A stretch of 64,000 nt of DNA from Anaerolineales bacterium (GCA_015075405.1 JABTUK010000004.1:930001-994000), one strand, 5' to 3'; positions 8,372 through 16,906 are shown, numbered from the stretch's first letter. Notes: generated by a model from the sequence alone, not told the origin. Program-made: numbers and translations.

Positions 8372-11079
8372 TTCTGCAAAATCCCTGGGCGCTGCTGGCC
8401 CTGCCGCCGCTGTGGCTGCTGCTGCTGGCCTTTGCCTGGCGGCGGCGTTTCAAACCCTTCGGCGCATTTTTGCTGCGCCTGACCATTCTGGTGCTGGTGG
8501 TTGTGGCCCTGTCGCGGCCCGTTTTTGTGCCTCCGGCCACAGCCTCCGAAACAGAAACACCGGAGCGGCAGATATTGTTGGTAGACCAGTCGGCCAGCCT
8601 GGGCTTGGCCGGGCAGCAGGCGTTACGGGCCGAAGCGGTTCGATTGGCTCAAGAATCCTCCCAAACCGTCACCCTTTACTTTGCCGACCGGCCTTTTATC
8701 CTTGACCAATCGGCCCCACCCTTTGAAGGCAGCAGCGCCTCATTCGACCCGACTATTTCCAATCTCGCCTCGGCCTTGACCACCGGGCAACAGCTTCTCA
8801 ATGGACAGCCGGGGCGGCTGGCGCTGCTGTCCGACGGGCTGGCTAATCAGGGCGACACCAACGAGGCCGTTACCCGGCTGGCCCGGCAGGACATCCCCGT
8901 AGATGTGCTGGTAACGGATGAAGCCGCTCGCCAAAGCTGGCGCGGCAGCCCGAACGAAGTTAGTTTGATTAAATTAACCGTGCCCCCGGCTCTGCGCCAG
9001 GGCGAAACTTATAACCTGGAAGTCACCTTGTACAGTTTGGCGACCGCGCAAGTAACCCTGAATGTAGCCCAGGGCGACGCGACGCTGGCCGAGGATGTGG
9101 TCAGCCTGGAACCTGGACCTAACCTGTTCACCTTTGAGGCGACGGCGGAAGAGACCGGCCCGCAAACGTTTGAGGCCGCCATCGCCCCGGCAGAAGGCGC
9201 CGATGCTCAGACCGCTAACAATAGGCTGGCTGCCTTCACCCAGGTTTACCTGCCGCCCCAGATTTTGGTAGTCAGCACCGAGGCCGGCCCAGCCGGTCAA
9301 CTGGCTCTGCAACTGCGCCAGGCCGGCTTTGTGGTCGAGCGGGCAGAACCGGTTGACCTGCCAACTCGCCTATCGGAGTTGGACCCCTACGATGGCATTG
9401 TGCTGGCTAACGTGTCGGCCCGCGCCCTGGAATTGGAGCAGATGATTGCTCTCCAGGAATTTGTGCGCAGCCTGGGCCGGGGTCTGGTGATAACAGCCGG
9501 GCGCGACAGCTTTACCCTGGGCGCTTACGAAGACACTCCCCTGGCCGACCTGCTGCCGGTGACATTGGAACCGCCCCCCCGCGAAGAACGACCGCCCGTA
9601 GCCTTGCTGCTTATCATTGACCATTCCGGCAGTATGCTGGAAGTGAGCGAACCGGCCACCAAGCTGGCCATGGCCAAAGAGGCCGCCATCCGGGCCACTG
9701 ATATTCTGGGGCCGCAGGATTTGATTGGGGTGTTGATGTTTGATAACACCTATGACTGGGTGGTGCCGTTCCAGCGGGTCAGCGACGGAGCCGAACTGCT
9801 GACCATTCAGCGCAACATCGCCACCATCCAGGGCGGCGGCGGCACGCGGATTTTGCAGGCGTTGAGCGTGGGTTTGCCCGAACTGGCCGCCCAGGAGGTT
9901 GGCAGCGCGGCCCGCCACGCCGTTTTGCTGACCGACGGCAAATCATTCGATGGGATTGAGGGTTTGGAAGCGTACGATATGGTGGTTGACGCGGCGCTGG
10001 AAGCAGATATTACCCTCTCCACCATTGCCATCGGCGCTGATTCTGACCAGGAGTTGTTGACCTATCTGGCCGAGCGGGGCCGGGGCCGCTACCACTATGC
10101 CGCCGTGCCGGATGAACTGCCGGAGTTGACCGTGGCCGAAAGCGACATTTTACGCAGCAATGCCATCCAGGAAGGGGAATTTCGGCCAACTGTATTTGCG
10201 CCCCATCCCATTTTGCGCGGCCTATTTAGCCCTAACCCCGAAGAAACGGAAGAACTGCCCGATTTGAGCGGCTACCTGGCTCAAACGCCCAAGCCACGCG
10301 CCGAAGTCGCCTTGCAAGCCGGGCCGGGCGACCCGGTGTTGAGTGTTTGGGGGTATGGCCTGGGCCGGGTGGCAGCCTGGACCTCTGATATTGGCGAAGA
10401 GTGGGCGACCGCCTGGCAGCGCTGGCCGGAAGCCAGCCGCTTCTGGGGCCAGGTGGTCGGCTATACCCTGCCCGCCCCGGGCCTGGGGCTGCTGCAACTT
10501 CAGGCAGACGTCGAGCCGGGCAGTGTGGTTGTTCTGACCGCCGAGGGCTTGACCGCCACCGGCCAGACGGTCGAATTGGCCCGCACTGAAGCCATCCTGA
10601 CCACCCCGGCAGGCCGGGAAATCCCGGTCATGCTCCGCCAAATTGCGCCAGGCCGCTACCAGCAGCGCCTCCGCCTGCCCGACCCCGGCGCGTACCAGGT
10701 GACAGTAACGCAAGAGCGCGGCAACGAGCCGGAGGAGATGGCTACCACTGGCTTTATCGTCCCCTACCCCGCCGAATATGGTTTACCATTTGAAGGTACA
10801 GGCACACCGCTGCTCCAGCATATCGCCGAAGCGACAGGCGGGCGCACCTTCGCCCTGGGGGAGACGTTGCCGGTTGCCGGTTGCCGGTTGAAAGTTGAAG
10901 ATTGCGCTGAAAATGTTTCAGAAGATGAAGGAGCAAACTCTTTCCTGGAAGAGTTGCAATCGAAAATCCAAAATCTGAAATCTGAAATCGAACTGTGGCC
11001 CTGGCTGCTGCTGGCGGCGCTCGTTTTATGGCCGATTGAAATTGCCTGGCGGCGCTGGGGCCGGCTGCGAATACAGTAG
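8359..11079 (+). CDS. Large membrane protein with VWA domain
   Basis: ATG at 8359 is preferred: GGAAGG ends 9 bases upstream, whereas ATG 8350 abuts it. Two N-terminal helices are followed by a beta-rich region and then a VWA domain with ALLLIIDHSGSM, a complete DxSxS MIDAS, around residue 420. A C-terminal helix (ELWPWLLLAALVLWP) ends the protein. The juxtamembrane linker (DNA 10860-10990) is built from iterated GGTTGCC and ATCTGAA-type units. By analogy with Bat/DUF58/MoxR systems it is the surface partner remodelled by the ATPase encoded next. Confidence 0.8.
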   Translation: MAEIILQNPWALLALPPLWLLLLAFAWRRRFKPFGAFLLRLTILVLVVVALSRPVFVPPATASETETPERQILLVDQSASLGLAGQQALRAEAVRLAQESSQTVTLYFADRPFILDQSAPPFEGSSASFDPTISNLASALTTGQQLLNGQPGRLALLSDGLANQGDTNEAVTRLARQDIPVDVLVTDEAARQSWRGSPNEVSLIKLTVPPALRQGETYNLEVTLYSLATAQVTLNVAQGDATLAEDVVSLEPGPNLFTFEATAEETGPQTFEAAIAPAEGADAQTANNRLAAFTQVYLPPQILVVSTEAGPAGQLALQLRQAGFVVERAEPVDLPTRLSELDPYDGIVLANVSARALELEQMIALQEFVRSLGRGLVITAGRDSFTLGAYEDTPLADLLPVTLEPPPREERPPVALLLIIDHSGSMLEVSEPATKLAMAKEAAIRATDILGPQDLIGVLMFDNTYDWVVPFQRVSDGAELLTIQRNIATIQGGGGTRILQALSVGLPELAAQEVGSAARHAVLLTDGKSFDGIEGLEAYDMVVDAALEADITLSTIAIGADSDQELLTYLAERGRGRYHYAAVPDELPELTVAESDILRSNAIQEGEFRPTVFAPHPILRGLFSPNPEETEELPDLSGYLAQTPKPRAEVALQAGPGDPVLSVWGYGLGRVAAWTSDIGEEWATAWQRWPEASRFWGQVVGYTLPAPGLGLLQLQADVEPGSVVVLTAEGLTATGQTVELARTEAILTTPAGREIPVMLRQIAPGRYQQRLRLPDPGAYQVTVTQERGNEPEEMATTGFIVPYPAEYGLPFEGTGTPLLQHIAEATGGRTFALGETLPVAGCRLKVEDCAENVSEDEGANSFLEELQSKIQNLKSEIELWPWLLLAALVLWPIEIAWRRWGRLRIQ

Positions 11080-11098
11080 TAAACCGACTCGTGTTGCA

Positions 11099-11150
11099 TG
11101 TTACGTCTTGCGTCTTACGTTTACGGCACACGCAAGACGCAAGACGTAAA
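11099..11150. repeat. Inverted heptamer repeat before moxR
   Basis: TTACGTCTTGCGTCTTACGT (about 11101-11120) is mirrored by ACGCAAGACGCAAGACGTAA (about 11131-11150), giving a strong hairpin without a T-run. It belongs to the iterated-heptamer class and could attenuate or stabilise the transcript between the VWA and MoxR genes. Confidence 0.65.
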
Positions 11151-11196
11151 ATTGTTGATAATCGCATTACGATAATTCGTTAATAAAGGAATGGCT

Positions 11197-12228
11197 ATGA
11201 CCTCACCTTATCTTGAGCAGGAGTACCAAGCAAATACCAAAGGGGTTGAACCCCAAATCACCGTAGACGGCTTTCGCCAGACGGTAGCCGCCATCGAGCA
11301 GGAAGTGGCCAAAGTGATTGTGGGCCAGCAAACACTGGTCCGCCAATTATTACTGACCCTGCTGGGCGGCGGGAATGCTCTGCTGGAAGGCGCGCCGGGC
11401 CTGGGCAAAACGATGCTGGTTCAAACCCTGGCCGATGTTATCCACTGCGGCTTCAGCCGCATCCAATTCACCCCCGATTTGATGCCGGCGGATATTGTCG
11501 GCACGACGATGATTGCGGTGGATGAGAACAACCAGCGTTTCTTCCGCTTTGAGCCGGGGCCGATTTTTGCCAACATTGTCCTGGCCGACGAGATCAACCG
11601 GGCCACGCCCAAAACCCAATCGGCCCTGCTGGAAGCCATGCAGGAGCGCAAGGTGACGGTGGCTAAAACTACCTATCCCCTGGAACAACCCTTTTTTGTG
11701 CTGGCCACCCAAAACCCCATCGAAATGGAAGGCACCTACCCCCTGCCCGAAGCGCAGCTTGACCGCTTCTTTTTCCAGATTCAGGTGGATTTCCCCAACC
11801 ACAGCGAGTTGATTGAAATTGCCAACCGCACCACCGGCGCGGACGAGTCACGCCCGGCTACGGTCGCCAGCGGGGCCACCATTGTGGCTATGCAGCGGCT
11901 GGTCCGGCAAGTACCCATTGCCAGCCATTTGACCGCCTACGCCGTCAGCTTGTTGGAGGCGACCCATCCCCAGCAAGGTACTGCGCCGGATTATGTTCGT
12001 CGCTTTGTGCGTTACGGGGCCAGCCCGCGCGGTTTGCAGGCGATGATTCTGGCCGCCAAAACGCTGGCTCTGATTGACAACCGCCACAATGTAGACCACC
12101 GCGACGTGCAGGCGGCCATGCTGCCGGCTTTACGCCACCGGCTGATTCTCAACTTTGAGGGCCAAGCCGAAGGCATCACCGCCGATGAAATTTTGCGGCA
12201 GGTCATCCAACGGGTGGCCTTGACCTAA
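11197..12228 (+). CDS. MoxR-family AAA+ ATPase
   Basis: Walker A GAPGLGKT and Walker B VLADEINRA, followed by the sensor region (QNPIEMEGTYPLPEAQLDRF), are diagnostic for MoxR ATPases. AAAGGA at 11185-11190 touches ATG 11191 but stands 6 bases from ATG 11197, which I take as the start. MoxR proteins use ATP to remodel or mature partner proteins, usually with DUF58 and VWA proteins such as those encoded directly upstream. Confidence 0.92.
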   Translation: MTSPYLEQEYQANTKGVEPQITVDGFRQTVAAIEQEVAKVIVGQQTLVRQLLLTLLGGGNALLEGAPGLGKTMLVQTLADVIHCGFSRIQFTPDLMPADIVGTTMIAVDENNQRFFRFEPGPIFANIVLADEINRATPKTQSALLEAMQERKVTVAKTTYPLEQPFFVLATQNPIEMEGTYPLPEAQLDRFFFQIQVDFPNHSELIEIANRTTGADESRPATVASGATIVAMQRLVRQVPIASHLTAYAVSLLEATHPQQGTAPDYVRRFVRYGASPRGLQAMILAAKTLALIDNRHNVDHRDVQAAMLPALRHRLILNFEGQAEGITADEILRQVIQRVALT

Positions 12229-12351
12229 TCTCCCACAACTCAATCTGGACAAAGTGCTGTCCTTATGATAAACTCAATGCATACGAGTCAAACCAGAAAA
12301 TTAAGTTCTGACTGGACCAGACTCAAGCGGAGACAACTGAGGACAAGCAAG

Positions 12352-12738
12352 ATGGAGTATCGGGCACGAGTTTTATGTATTGACGACGAGCCTGGGGTGG
12401 TGGAGTTGGTTAGCCTGATTCTAAAATCCCAGAACATTCTGGTAGAAGGCGCGGAGGGCGGCACGGAGGGTCTGGCGATGATGCGTAAAAACCCGCCTGA
12501 CGCAGTGCTGCTGGATATTATGATGCCTGAAATGGACGGCTGGGAAGTTTATAAACAGATGCGAGCCGACGAGACTCTAAAAAATGTCCCGGTGATCATT
12601 TTGACGGCCAGAAACAGCTCGTTTGAAGAGATAATTGCCCGCGAGCGGGCCGGCGTCAACGATTACGTAACCAAACCCTTTGTGCCTAACGACCTGAGAA
12701 GCAGCCTGTCCCGGATTTTGGGCCTGGCGACCAGTTAA
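12352..12738 (+). CDS. Single-domain response regulator (receiver)
   Basis: A CheY-like receiver with acidic pocket D11-D12, phosphorylatable D55 (LLDIMMPEMDGW), T85 and K108. ATG 12352 has TGAGGA 8 bases upstream. There is no output domain, so it probably works by protein contact. It is followed within 7 bases by a second receiver gene; no histidine kinase is encoded nearby. Confidence 0.85.
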   Translation: MEYRARVLCIDDEPGVVELVSLILKSQNILVEGAEGGTEGLAMMRKNPPDAVLLDIMMPEMDGWEVYKQMRADETLKNVPVIILTARNSSFEEIIARERAGVNDYVTKPFVPNDLRSSLSRILGLATS

Positions 12739-12744
12739 ACCAAA

Positions 12745-13137
12745 ATGAACCAGAAAAAACATATCCTCTGCATTGAAGATGAACCTGAAATGATCGAATT
12801 GATGCGCCTGGTCCTGGAGCGGGAAGGCTTTGAGGTGACCGGCGCGGTAGGCGGCGAGCAAGGACTGGCGGCCATGCGCCAAACAAAGCCGGATTTGATC
12901 CTGCTCGACCTGATGATGCCCGGTATAGACGGCTGGGAAGTGTACCGGCAAATGCGCGCCGATAAAGAATTAATGGACATCCCGGTAGTTATTGTAACTG
13001 CCAAGGCCCAAAGTATTGACAAGGTACTGGGTTTGCAGGTAGCCAAAGTAGCCGATTATATCACCAAGCCGTTTGGTCCCAAGGATTTGATCAACAGCAT
13101 CGCCAAGGTCCTGGCCAAACAAAAAACGGGTTCGTAA
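12745..13137 (+). CDS. Single-domain response regulator (receiver)
   Basis: A 130-residue receiver with E11-D12, D55 (LLDLMMPGIDGW) and the late KPF lysine. It is close to the preceding gene in sequence, pointing to a tandem duplication, and the two are only 6 bases apart. No output domain is present. This is the last clearly chromosomal gene before the phage. Confidence 0.88.
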   Translation: MNQKKHILCIEDEPEMIELMRLVLEREGFEVTGAVGGEQGLAAMRQTKPDLILLDLMMPGIDGWEVYRQMRADKELMDIPVVIVTAKAQSIDKVLGLQVAKVADYITKPFGPKDLINSIAKVLAKQKTGS

Positions 13138-13211
13138 AGGTGATAACAGTCTCGATTGTCAACTCTTGTTTTCTCATTGACCATTCACAATTCACAATTA
13201 TCAACTAATCC

Positions 13212-13270
13212 GCCCCCGTAGCTCAGTGGATAGAGCAACTGCCTTCTAAGCAGCAGCTCTAATTGGGGGG
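13212..13270 (+). tRNA. tRNA-Arg(UCU)-like sequence, 3' part missing
   Basis: GCCCCCG acceptor strand, TA, D-arm GCTC/GAGC (13221-13236) and anticodon arm with loop CTTCTAA (anticodon TCT at 13244-13246) read as a good arginine tRNA. Pairing is then imperfect, and no T-loop (TTCGAAT) or closing CGGGGGC follows; only AATTGGGGGG remains. I read it as a tRNA cut at the left phage junction, with the 3' part expected at the far junction. A decayed tRNA is the alternative. Confidence 0.5.
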
Positions 13271-13466
13271 AAGCGATATGTTGATCTGACCGTTGCGGTT
13301 TTTTGTTTTCTATGCAGTTTCCAGGTGGAAACTGAAAACAATACGAAATCCCTCCTAACCCATTCGGGTCGGGTGTGATATACCCCCTCTCTCGACTATC
13401 TTGGCGGATGCGGAGAGAGTGGAGTAAACAAATGGTTGTTGGTTAACCTTGCGGTGGCTGACAACA
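13271..13466 (+). other. Non-coding, hairpin-rich region next to the tRNA remnant
   Basis: No gene is visible. Hairpins follow one another: CAGTTTCCAGGTGGAAACTG (13315-13334, perfect), an ACCC/GGGT stem near 13357-13372, CTCTCTC/GAGAGAG (about 13387-13420), and TTGTTG/CAACAA (about 13436-13466), closed by a bidirectional terminator. The set looks like a folded RNA read rightward or a phage attachment-site region with protein-binding palindromes. I cannot match it to a known RNA family. Confidence 0.35.
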
Positions 13467-13514
13467 AAAATAGACCGTTTCGCCCTTTTCGGGTGGGATG
13501 GTCTATTTTTTTTA
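13466..13514. terminator. Bidirectional terminator
   Basis: The stem AATAGACC/GGTCTATT encloses a second stem CGCCC/GGGTG. T-runs follow on both strands (ATTTTTTTT rightward, TTTTTGTTG leftward). It ends the repressor gene on the minus strand and any rightward transcript from the tRNA side. Confidence 0.8.
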
Positions 13515-13739
13515 TTCCTCACTAATGAGGCGAATTAGCTCAGACGGGCTTTTACCGAGCACTTTGGCTAATTTTTTAATGGTACCAAAGCGCGTCCCCT
13601 CAGAAATCCCCTCATTCACAACTGTGCTAAATTGACTCCAAGACATATCTGCCTCACGAGCCAATCGTTCGAGAGTAGTTTTTCGTTGGGTCATCGTCTC
13701 CCGAGCTAATTCCTTTAGAGTTGTCCCAGCCACTATCAT
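13512..13739 (-). CDS. Small HTH repressor-like protein (XRE type)
   Basis: 75 residues with a Cro/CI-like helix-turn-helix (TTLERLAREADMSWSQFSTV then KKLAKVLGKSPSELIRL). AGGAGG lies 8 bases before the ATG. It is divergent from the rightward phage genes and faces an operator region with two palindromes, the layout of a lysogeny switch. It lacks a dimerisation or cleavage domain, so it is smaller than CI and could equally be a Cro-like protein. Confidence 0.75.
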   Translation of the reverse strand: MIVAGTTLKELARETMTQRKTTLERLAREADMSWSQFSTVVNEGISEGTRFGTIKKLAKVLGKSPSELIRLISEE

Positions 13740-13771
13740 AAAGCCAACCTCCTTTCGTCAGGTTCAATAAC

Positions 13772-13800
13772 ATATTAACGGATTTTACTTGAAGTGTCAA
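13772..13800 (-). promoter_or_regulatory. Leftward promoter of the repressor with palindrome over -35
   Basis: On the minus strand TTGACA (13800-13795), 17 bases, then TAATAT (13777-13772). ACTTGAAGTGTCAAGT (13788-13803), an inverted repeat ACTTGA/TCAAGT, covers the -35 box and is a natural operator. Confidence 0.75.
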
Positions 13801-13842
13801 GTAATCATACGGTTTTAGTTGAATGTTTTAAGGTTTATATTC

Positions 13843-13871
13843 TTGACAATATACGATATATCGTATATTAT
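13843..13871 (+). promoter_or_regulatory. Rightward phage promoter overlapped by a perfect 22-bp palindrome
   Basis: TTGACA (13843-13848), 17 bases, then TATTAT (13866-13871). The spacer and -10 box coincide with a perfect 22-bp inverted repeat at 13848-13869 (half-site AATATACGATA). Upstream, ACGGATTTTACTTGAA and ACGGTTTTAGTTGAA form near direct repeats 31 bases apart. Repressor bound here would block the rightward genes. The 13880-14086 stretch holds no sure gene. Confidence 0.75.
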
Positions 13872-14086
13872 TAGTTTTAGTTAGTCCCCTGGCCCGACCC
13901 GTGTCAACCGCATCACCTTACCAAACGGCAACTGCACACTCGGCCCTTCCCGGCTGATGACCCGCCACGTTCCGCGTGGAAAAGGGACGATAATCGGCCC
14001 TGGGTGTTACCGTCAAAGTCCCAGGCAGAAGCGAAGGACAGGCATAGACGGCGGGCCGGGGGACCATTTTAACCAAGGAAGCTCTT

Positions 14087-14152
14087 ATGAAACTATTAAC
14101 CCTCTCCCTATCTGACCCCAAACCGGAGACGAAAAATGCCGAAACAAGATAG
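14087..14152 (+). CDS. 21-residue leader-type peptide (uncertain)
   Basis: ATG 14087 has AAGGAA 6 bases upstream and opens 21 codons (MKLLTLSLSDPKPETKNAETR). It ends 17 bases inside the next gene, which suggests translational coupling. Too short to judge by composition. Confidence 0.35.
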   Translation: MKLLTLSLSDPKPETKNAETR

Positions 14153-14561
14153 AACCAAACACCAACAACTCATCATTGCCAACTGGCTGACCATCGCCGC
14201 GGCAGCCTGGGACGGCTACCTCAACGCCGGCCGGGGCGCGATAGCCATTTATATGGACCTGACCCCTGAAGAAATAGCGCAAATTACCCCAGAGATGATG
14301 TCAGAGCTATCCCGGCCGGTGAAGCTGCCCGGCGACCTGCCGATGGTCTTTTTCCCCGACAAATTTGCCCGCAAAATTTGGGGCAAAGGCGGCTGGCCGC
14401 TGGCGGACCTGAAACGGATGGTTCTCAACTACATCCCGGCCCAGCAGGTCGTGGTCGCCTTCATGTACCGCGACGGTCACATAGACAGCTACCGGATCGC
14501 CCTGCCGGATGACCCACCCCCGCCTATAGCATACATGATGACGAAAGGAAGAATGAACTGA
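14136..14561 (+). CDS. Hypothetical phage protein, 141 aa
   Basis: Not recognised. Contains a helical N-terminus, a short acidic stretch (LTPEEIAQITPEMMSEL) and a Pro-rich end. GGAG lies 9 bases before the ATG. It is the first substantial gene under the rightward promoter, so an early or regulatory role is likely. Its stop shares a base with the next start. Confidence 0.7.
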   Translation: MPKQDRTKHQQLIIANWLTIAAAAWDGYLNAGRGAIAIYMDLTPEEIAQITPEMMSELSRPVKLPGDLPMVFFPDKFARKIWGKGGWPLADLKRMVLNYIPAQQVVVAFMYRDGHIDSYRIALPDDPPPPIAYMMTKGRMN

Positions 14562-14905
14562 TGGTTGCTATCTATTTTTCCCGCAATGCCGCCTTGAACG
14601 CGGTCCTGGTCAACCAGAACTTTACCGAGTTCGAGGACAAGCGCCGCTACTACACCTATGAGGGTGCGCTGATCATCTGCCGCAACGACCTGGTGCTGCC
14701 CGATTTACAGAACTGTACCGTAGACGCTCAGACCGGCTATGATCTGACTGTGGCCGGCTTCACCCTCGACGAGCAGCAGATCGGCCAGTGGCGGCCCAAG
14801 ATCACCGTCTACCGTAAATTACAGGAAGGTAACAGGCAGGCCGCCATCCCGGTCGAGGGACCCATCACTTCCATGCGGTACGAGCTGCGGAAGAAAAAGA
14901 AATGA
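14561..14905 (+). CDS. Hypothetical phage protein, 114 aa
   Basis: Not recognised. Mixed alpha/beta composition with a basic C-terminus (ELRKKKK). Overlaps both neighbours by 1 and 4 bases, so it is co-translated in the left-arm operon. Confidence 0.7.
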   Translation: MVAIYFSRNAALNAVLVNQNFTEFEDKRRYYTYEGALIICRNDLVLPDLQNCTVDAQTGYDLTVAGFTLDEQQIGQWRPKITVYRKLQEGNRQAAIPVEGPITSMRYELRKKKK

Positions 14906-15156
14906 CCAACTGCTGCAACCCCAAGCATCCCCAGGATAAACCGGAGCTGGCCGAGTTTGTCCTGACTGACCGAAATAACCAACCCCATTTTCTCTGTGAC
15001 CTGTGCGCAACCATCCTCGATTCGCTGGGCAATCTCGATACCTTCATCGAGGAAATCGGCGAATGGGAACGACAAAATTTGAGTGTCGCCGAGTGGCAAC
15101 GGCGGGACGCTGAAGCCTACGGCGATATGCTTTATGATCTATCTATTGGGACCTGA
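14902..15156 (+). CDS. Small Cys-containing phage protein, 84 aa
   Basis: Begins MTNCCNPKH and has a CDLC pair near residue 36; with the N-terminal CC this could hold a zinc ion. The rest is acidic and helical. It starts inside the preceding gene (ATGA overlap). Function unknown. Confidence 0.65.
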   Translation: MTNCCNPKHPQDKPELAEFVLTDRNNQPHFLCDLCATILDSLGNLDTFIEEIGEWERQNLSVAEWQRRDAEAYGDMLYDLSIGT

Positions 15157-15166
15157 AAGGACACCT

Positions 15167-16141
15167 ATGACCGATACTGAAGAAATCACCACAACCGAAA
15201 ACAGCTTGACCCTGACTGTGGTCGAAGAAATGACCGAAACCGAAGCCCGGCTTCTGGTCGAAGAAATCAAGCAGGACATCTCGGCGGTTGGGGCGAAGCT
15301 CTTAGAGCTGCACGAGCGCCAAGGTTGGCGCGCCTTGGGCTACAGCTCCTGGCGCGAGTGTGTTACGGCTGAGTTCGAGTTCGGCCAATCCCACGTCTAC
15401 CGGCTGCTCGACTTCGCTCGCATTGAGCGCAACCTTTCCCCAATTGGGGAAAACGGCTACCCCCTGCCGGCTGGTGAATCTGTCGCCCGGCCGCTGGCCA
15501 CCCTTGAGGACCCTGACCTACAGCGGCAAGTGTGGCAGCAGGCGGTAGACACCGCCCCTGAAGGTCGGGTCACAGCCCGCCACGTTCAGACCATCGTGGA
15601 CGAAGTGCGCGGCAATGCCCGCCCCACCCGGGTCCGCTGCCGCTACTGGCTCTGCTCCGGCGACGCCAACCGCGAAAACGGCTTTACCGTCCCGGCTGAC
15701 ACCCTGACCTGCACTCGCTGCGGCGCGGTTCATGAGCCGGGTATGGTCGGCCACCATCTTGCCCCCGGCGAGGAGGAACGGCTCAACGCCATCCACCAGG
15801 CTCGGGCGGCCGCCACACGCCAGCAAACGACCATCGAGGAATCGAGCGAGTTCACCTGTCCCCGCTGCGGCCAGCGGAGCGTCCGCGTCAACGGCCATGC
15901 CATGTGCCTAAACGAAGCCTGCGGCGCGGCCTGGGACACTCGCACTGCCTACGCCGATGAAATCGAGGCGCTGGACCTGGAGCTTCACGCCCGCCGGGCC
16001 GAACTGAAAGGCGAGGCGGTGACCATCATCAACCGGCTGCCGGTCGAGGCCCTGGAGATTTTCGCCGGGCTGCTGACCGACATCCGCCACAACTATCTGG
16101 CGGCGTCAGATGTCCCTGACGCCATTATCCCCGGTCTATAA
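15167..16141 (+). CDS. ParB-like HTH protein with zinc-ribbon C-terminal part
   Basis: ATG 15167 follows GAAAGGA by 6 bases; an upstream ATG has no ribosome site and overlaps the previous gene. Residues about 20-90 resemble the HTH of phage ParB/KilA-like DNA-binding proteins (GWRALGYSSWRECVTAEF, then QSHVYRLLDFARIERNL). Two CxxC pairs (CTRC; CPRC with a later CLNEAC) give zinc-ribbon-like modules. The gene itself contains the palindrome CCCCAATTGGGG at 15438-15449, a sequence repeated over the phage. Likely a DNA-binding regulator or partition-like protein. Confidence 0.6.
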   Translation: MTDTEEITTTENSLTLTVVEEMTETEARLLVEEIKQDISAVGAKLLELHERQGWRALGYSSWRECVTAEFEFGQSHVYRLLDFARIERNLSPIGENGYPLPAGESVARPLATLEDPDLQRQVWQQAVDTAPEGRVTARHVQTIVDEVRGNARPTRVRCRYWLCSGDANRENGFTVPADTLTCTRCGAVHEPGMVGHHLAPGEEERLNAIHQARAAATRQQTTIEESSEFTCPRCGQRSVRVNGHAMCLNEACGAAWDTRTAYADEIEALDLELHARRAELKGEAVTIINRLPVEALEIFAGLLTDIRHNYLAASDVPDAIIPGL

Positions 16142-16156
16142 CCTGAAAGGAAATGT

Positions 16157-16903
16157 ATGACTATCCACCAAGAAGCGAACCTGATTTTAGCCAGCCGCGA
16201 CCTGGCCCGCGGCGCCCGTTACGCCAGTTTCGACGAGCTGGGGCTGCTGCCGGTCCCGGCTTCGACCGAAACCTGGCATCCCGTCCCCTACCAAACCCTG
16301 GTCACGCTGGCCAAAGAAGTCCTGGGCAACACCCTACCGGGCGACTACGAACTGATTGACGAGGGCTACGTGCTGGCCCAGAGCGGCAACCAGCTTTTTG
16401 GGGCGCTGACCTACAAAAGCGCCCAGCTCAACTTGCCCTTCGCCGCCGGCCTGCGCGGCTCGTACAACCAGACGCTCTCCGAGGCGGTCTGTCTCGGCGG
16501 CCGGGTAACGGTCTGCTCTAACCTGATGTTTTCGGGCCTGCTGCGGGTGGTCCGCAAGAGCACCAAGAATGTCATTGCCAACTTGCAGGATATGCTCTAT
16601 GATGCGGCCCGCCAGGCGACCGGCCAGCACATCCAGATGGTGGGCGATATCGAAAAGCTCTACCGGGCGCGTCTGTCCGACCGCACGGCTTTCGAGATTA
16701 TGGGCCGGGCTTACGGTGCGGGCCTGGTCGGCGAGCGCCAGCTTCCGGTGGTCAAAAAGGAGTGGCTAACGCCTTCCTTTGCGGACTTCAGCGGCCGCAA
16801 CCAGTGGAGCCTCTACAACGCCTTTACCCACGCCCTGAAAACGACCCATCCTTCGGAGGTCATGAACCGGCTGGTAAACCTGCACAACTTCTTTATGGAG
16901 TAG
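16157..16903 (+). CDS. DUF932 (phage/plasmid-like) protein
   Basis: The stretch AGLRGSYNQTLSEAVCLGGRVTVCSNLMFSG and the later WSLYNAFTHALK match the pattern of DUF932 proteins found on phages and plasmids, whose role is unknown. GAAAGGA lies 6 bases before the ATG. It sits between a DNA-binding protein and a zinc-ribbon protein in the left arm. Confidence 0.75.
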   Translation: MTIHQEANLILASRDLARGARYASFDELGLLPVPASTETWHPVPYQTLVTLAKEVLGNTLPGDYELIDEGYVLAQSGNQLFGALTYKSAQLNLPFAAGLRGSYNQTLSEAVCLGGRVTVCSNLMFSGLLRVVRKSTKNVIANLQDMLYDAARQATGQHIQMVGDIEKLYRARLSDRTAFEIMGRAYGAGLVGERQLPVVKKEWLTPSFADFSGRNQWSLYNAFTHALKTTHPSEVMNRLVNLHNFFME

Positions 16904-16906
16904 GCG

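Noticed and set aside
13271-13466. Diversity-generating retroelement template
   Set aside because: No reverse transcriptase and no matching variable repeat at the fibre end.
13243-13500. Group I intron in the tRNA anticodon arm
   Set aside because: No conserved group I core (P7 and R/S elements) and no 3' exon were found downstream.
13918-14121. Leftward 67-codon frame in the switch region
   Set aside because: Would oppose the rightward promoter, lacks a ribosome site and has no recognisable features; a rightward frame from ATG 13957 is equally weak.
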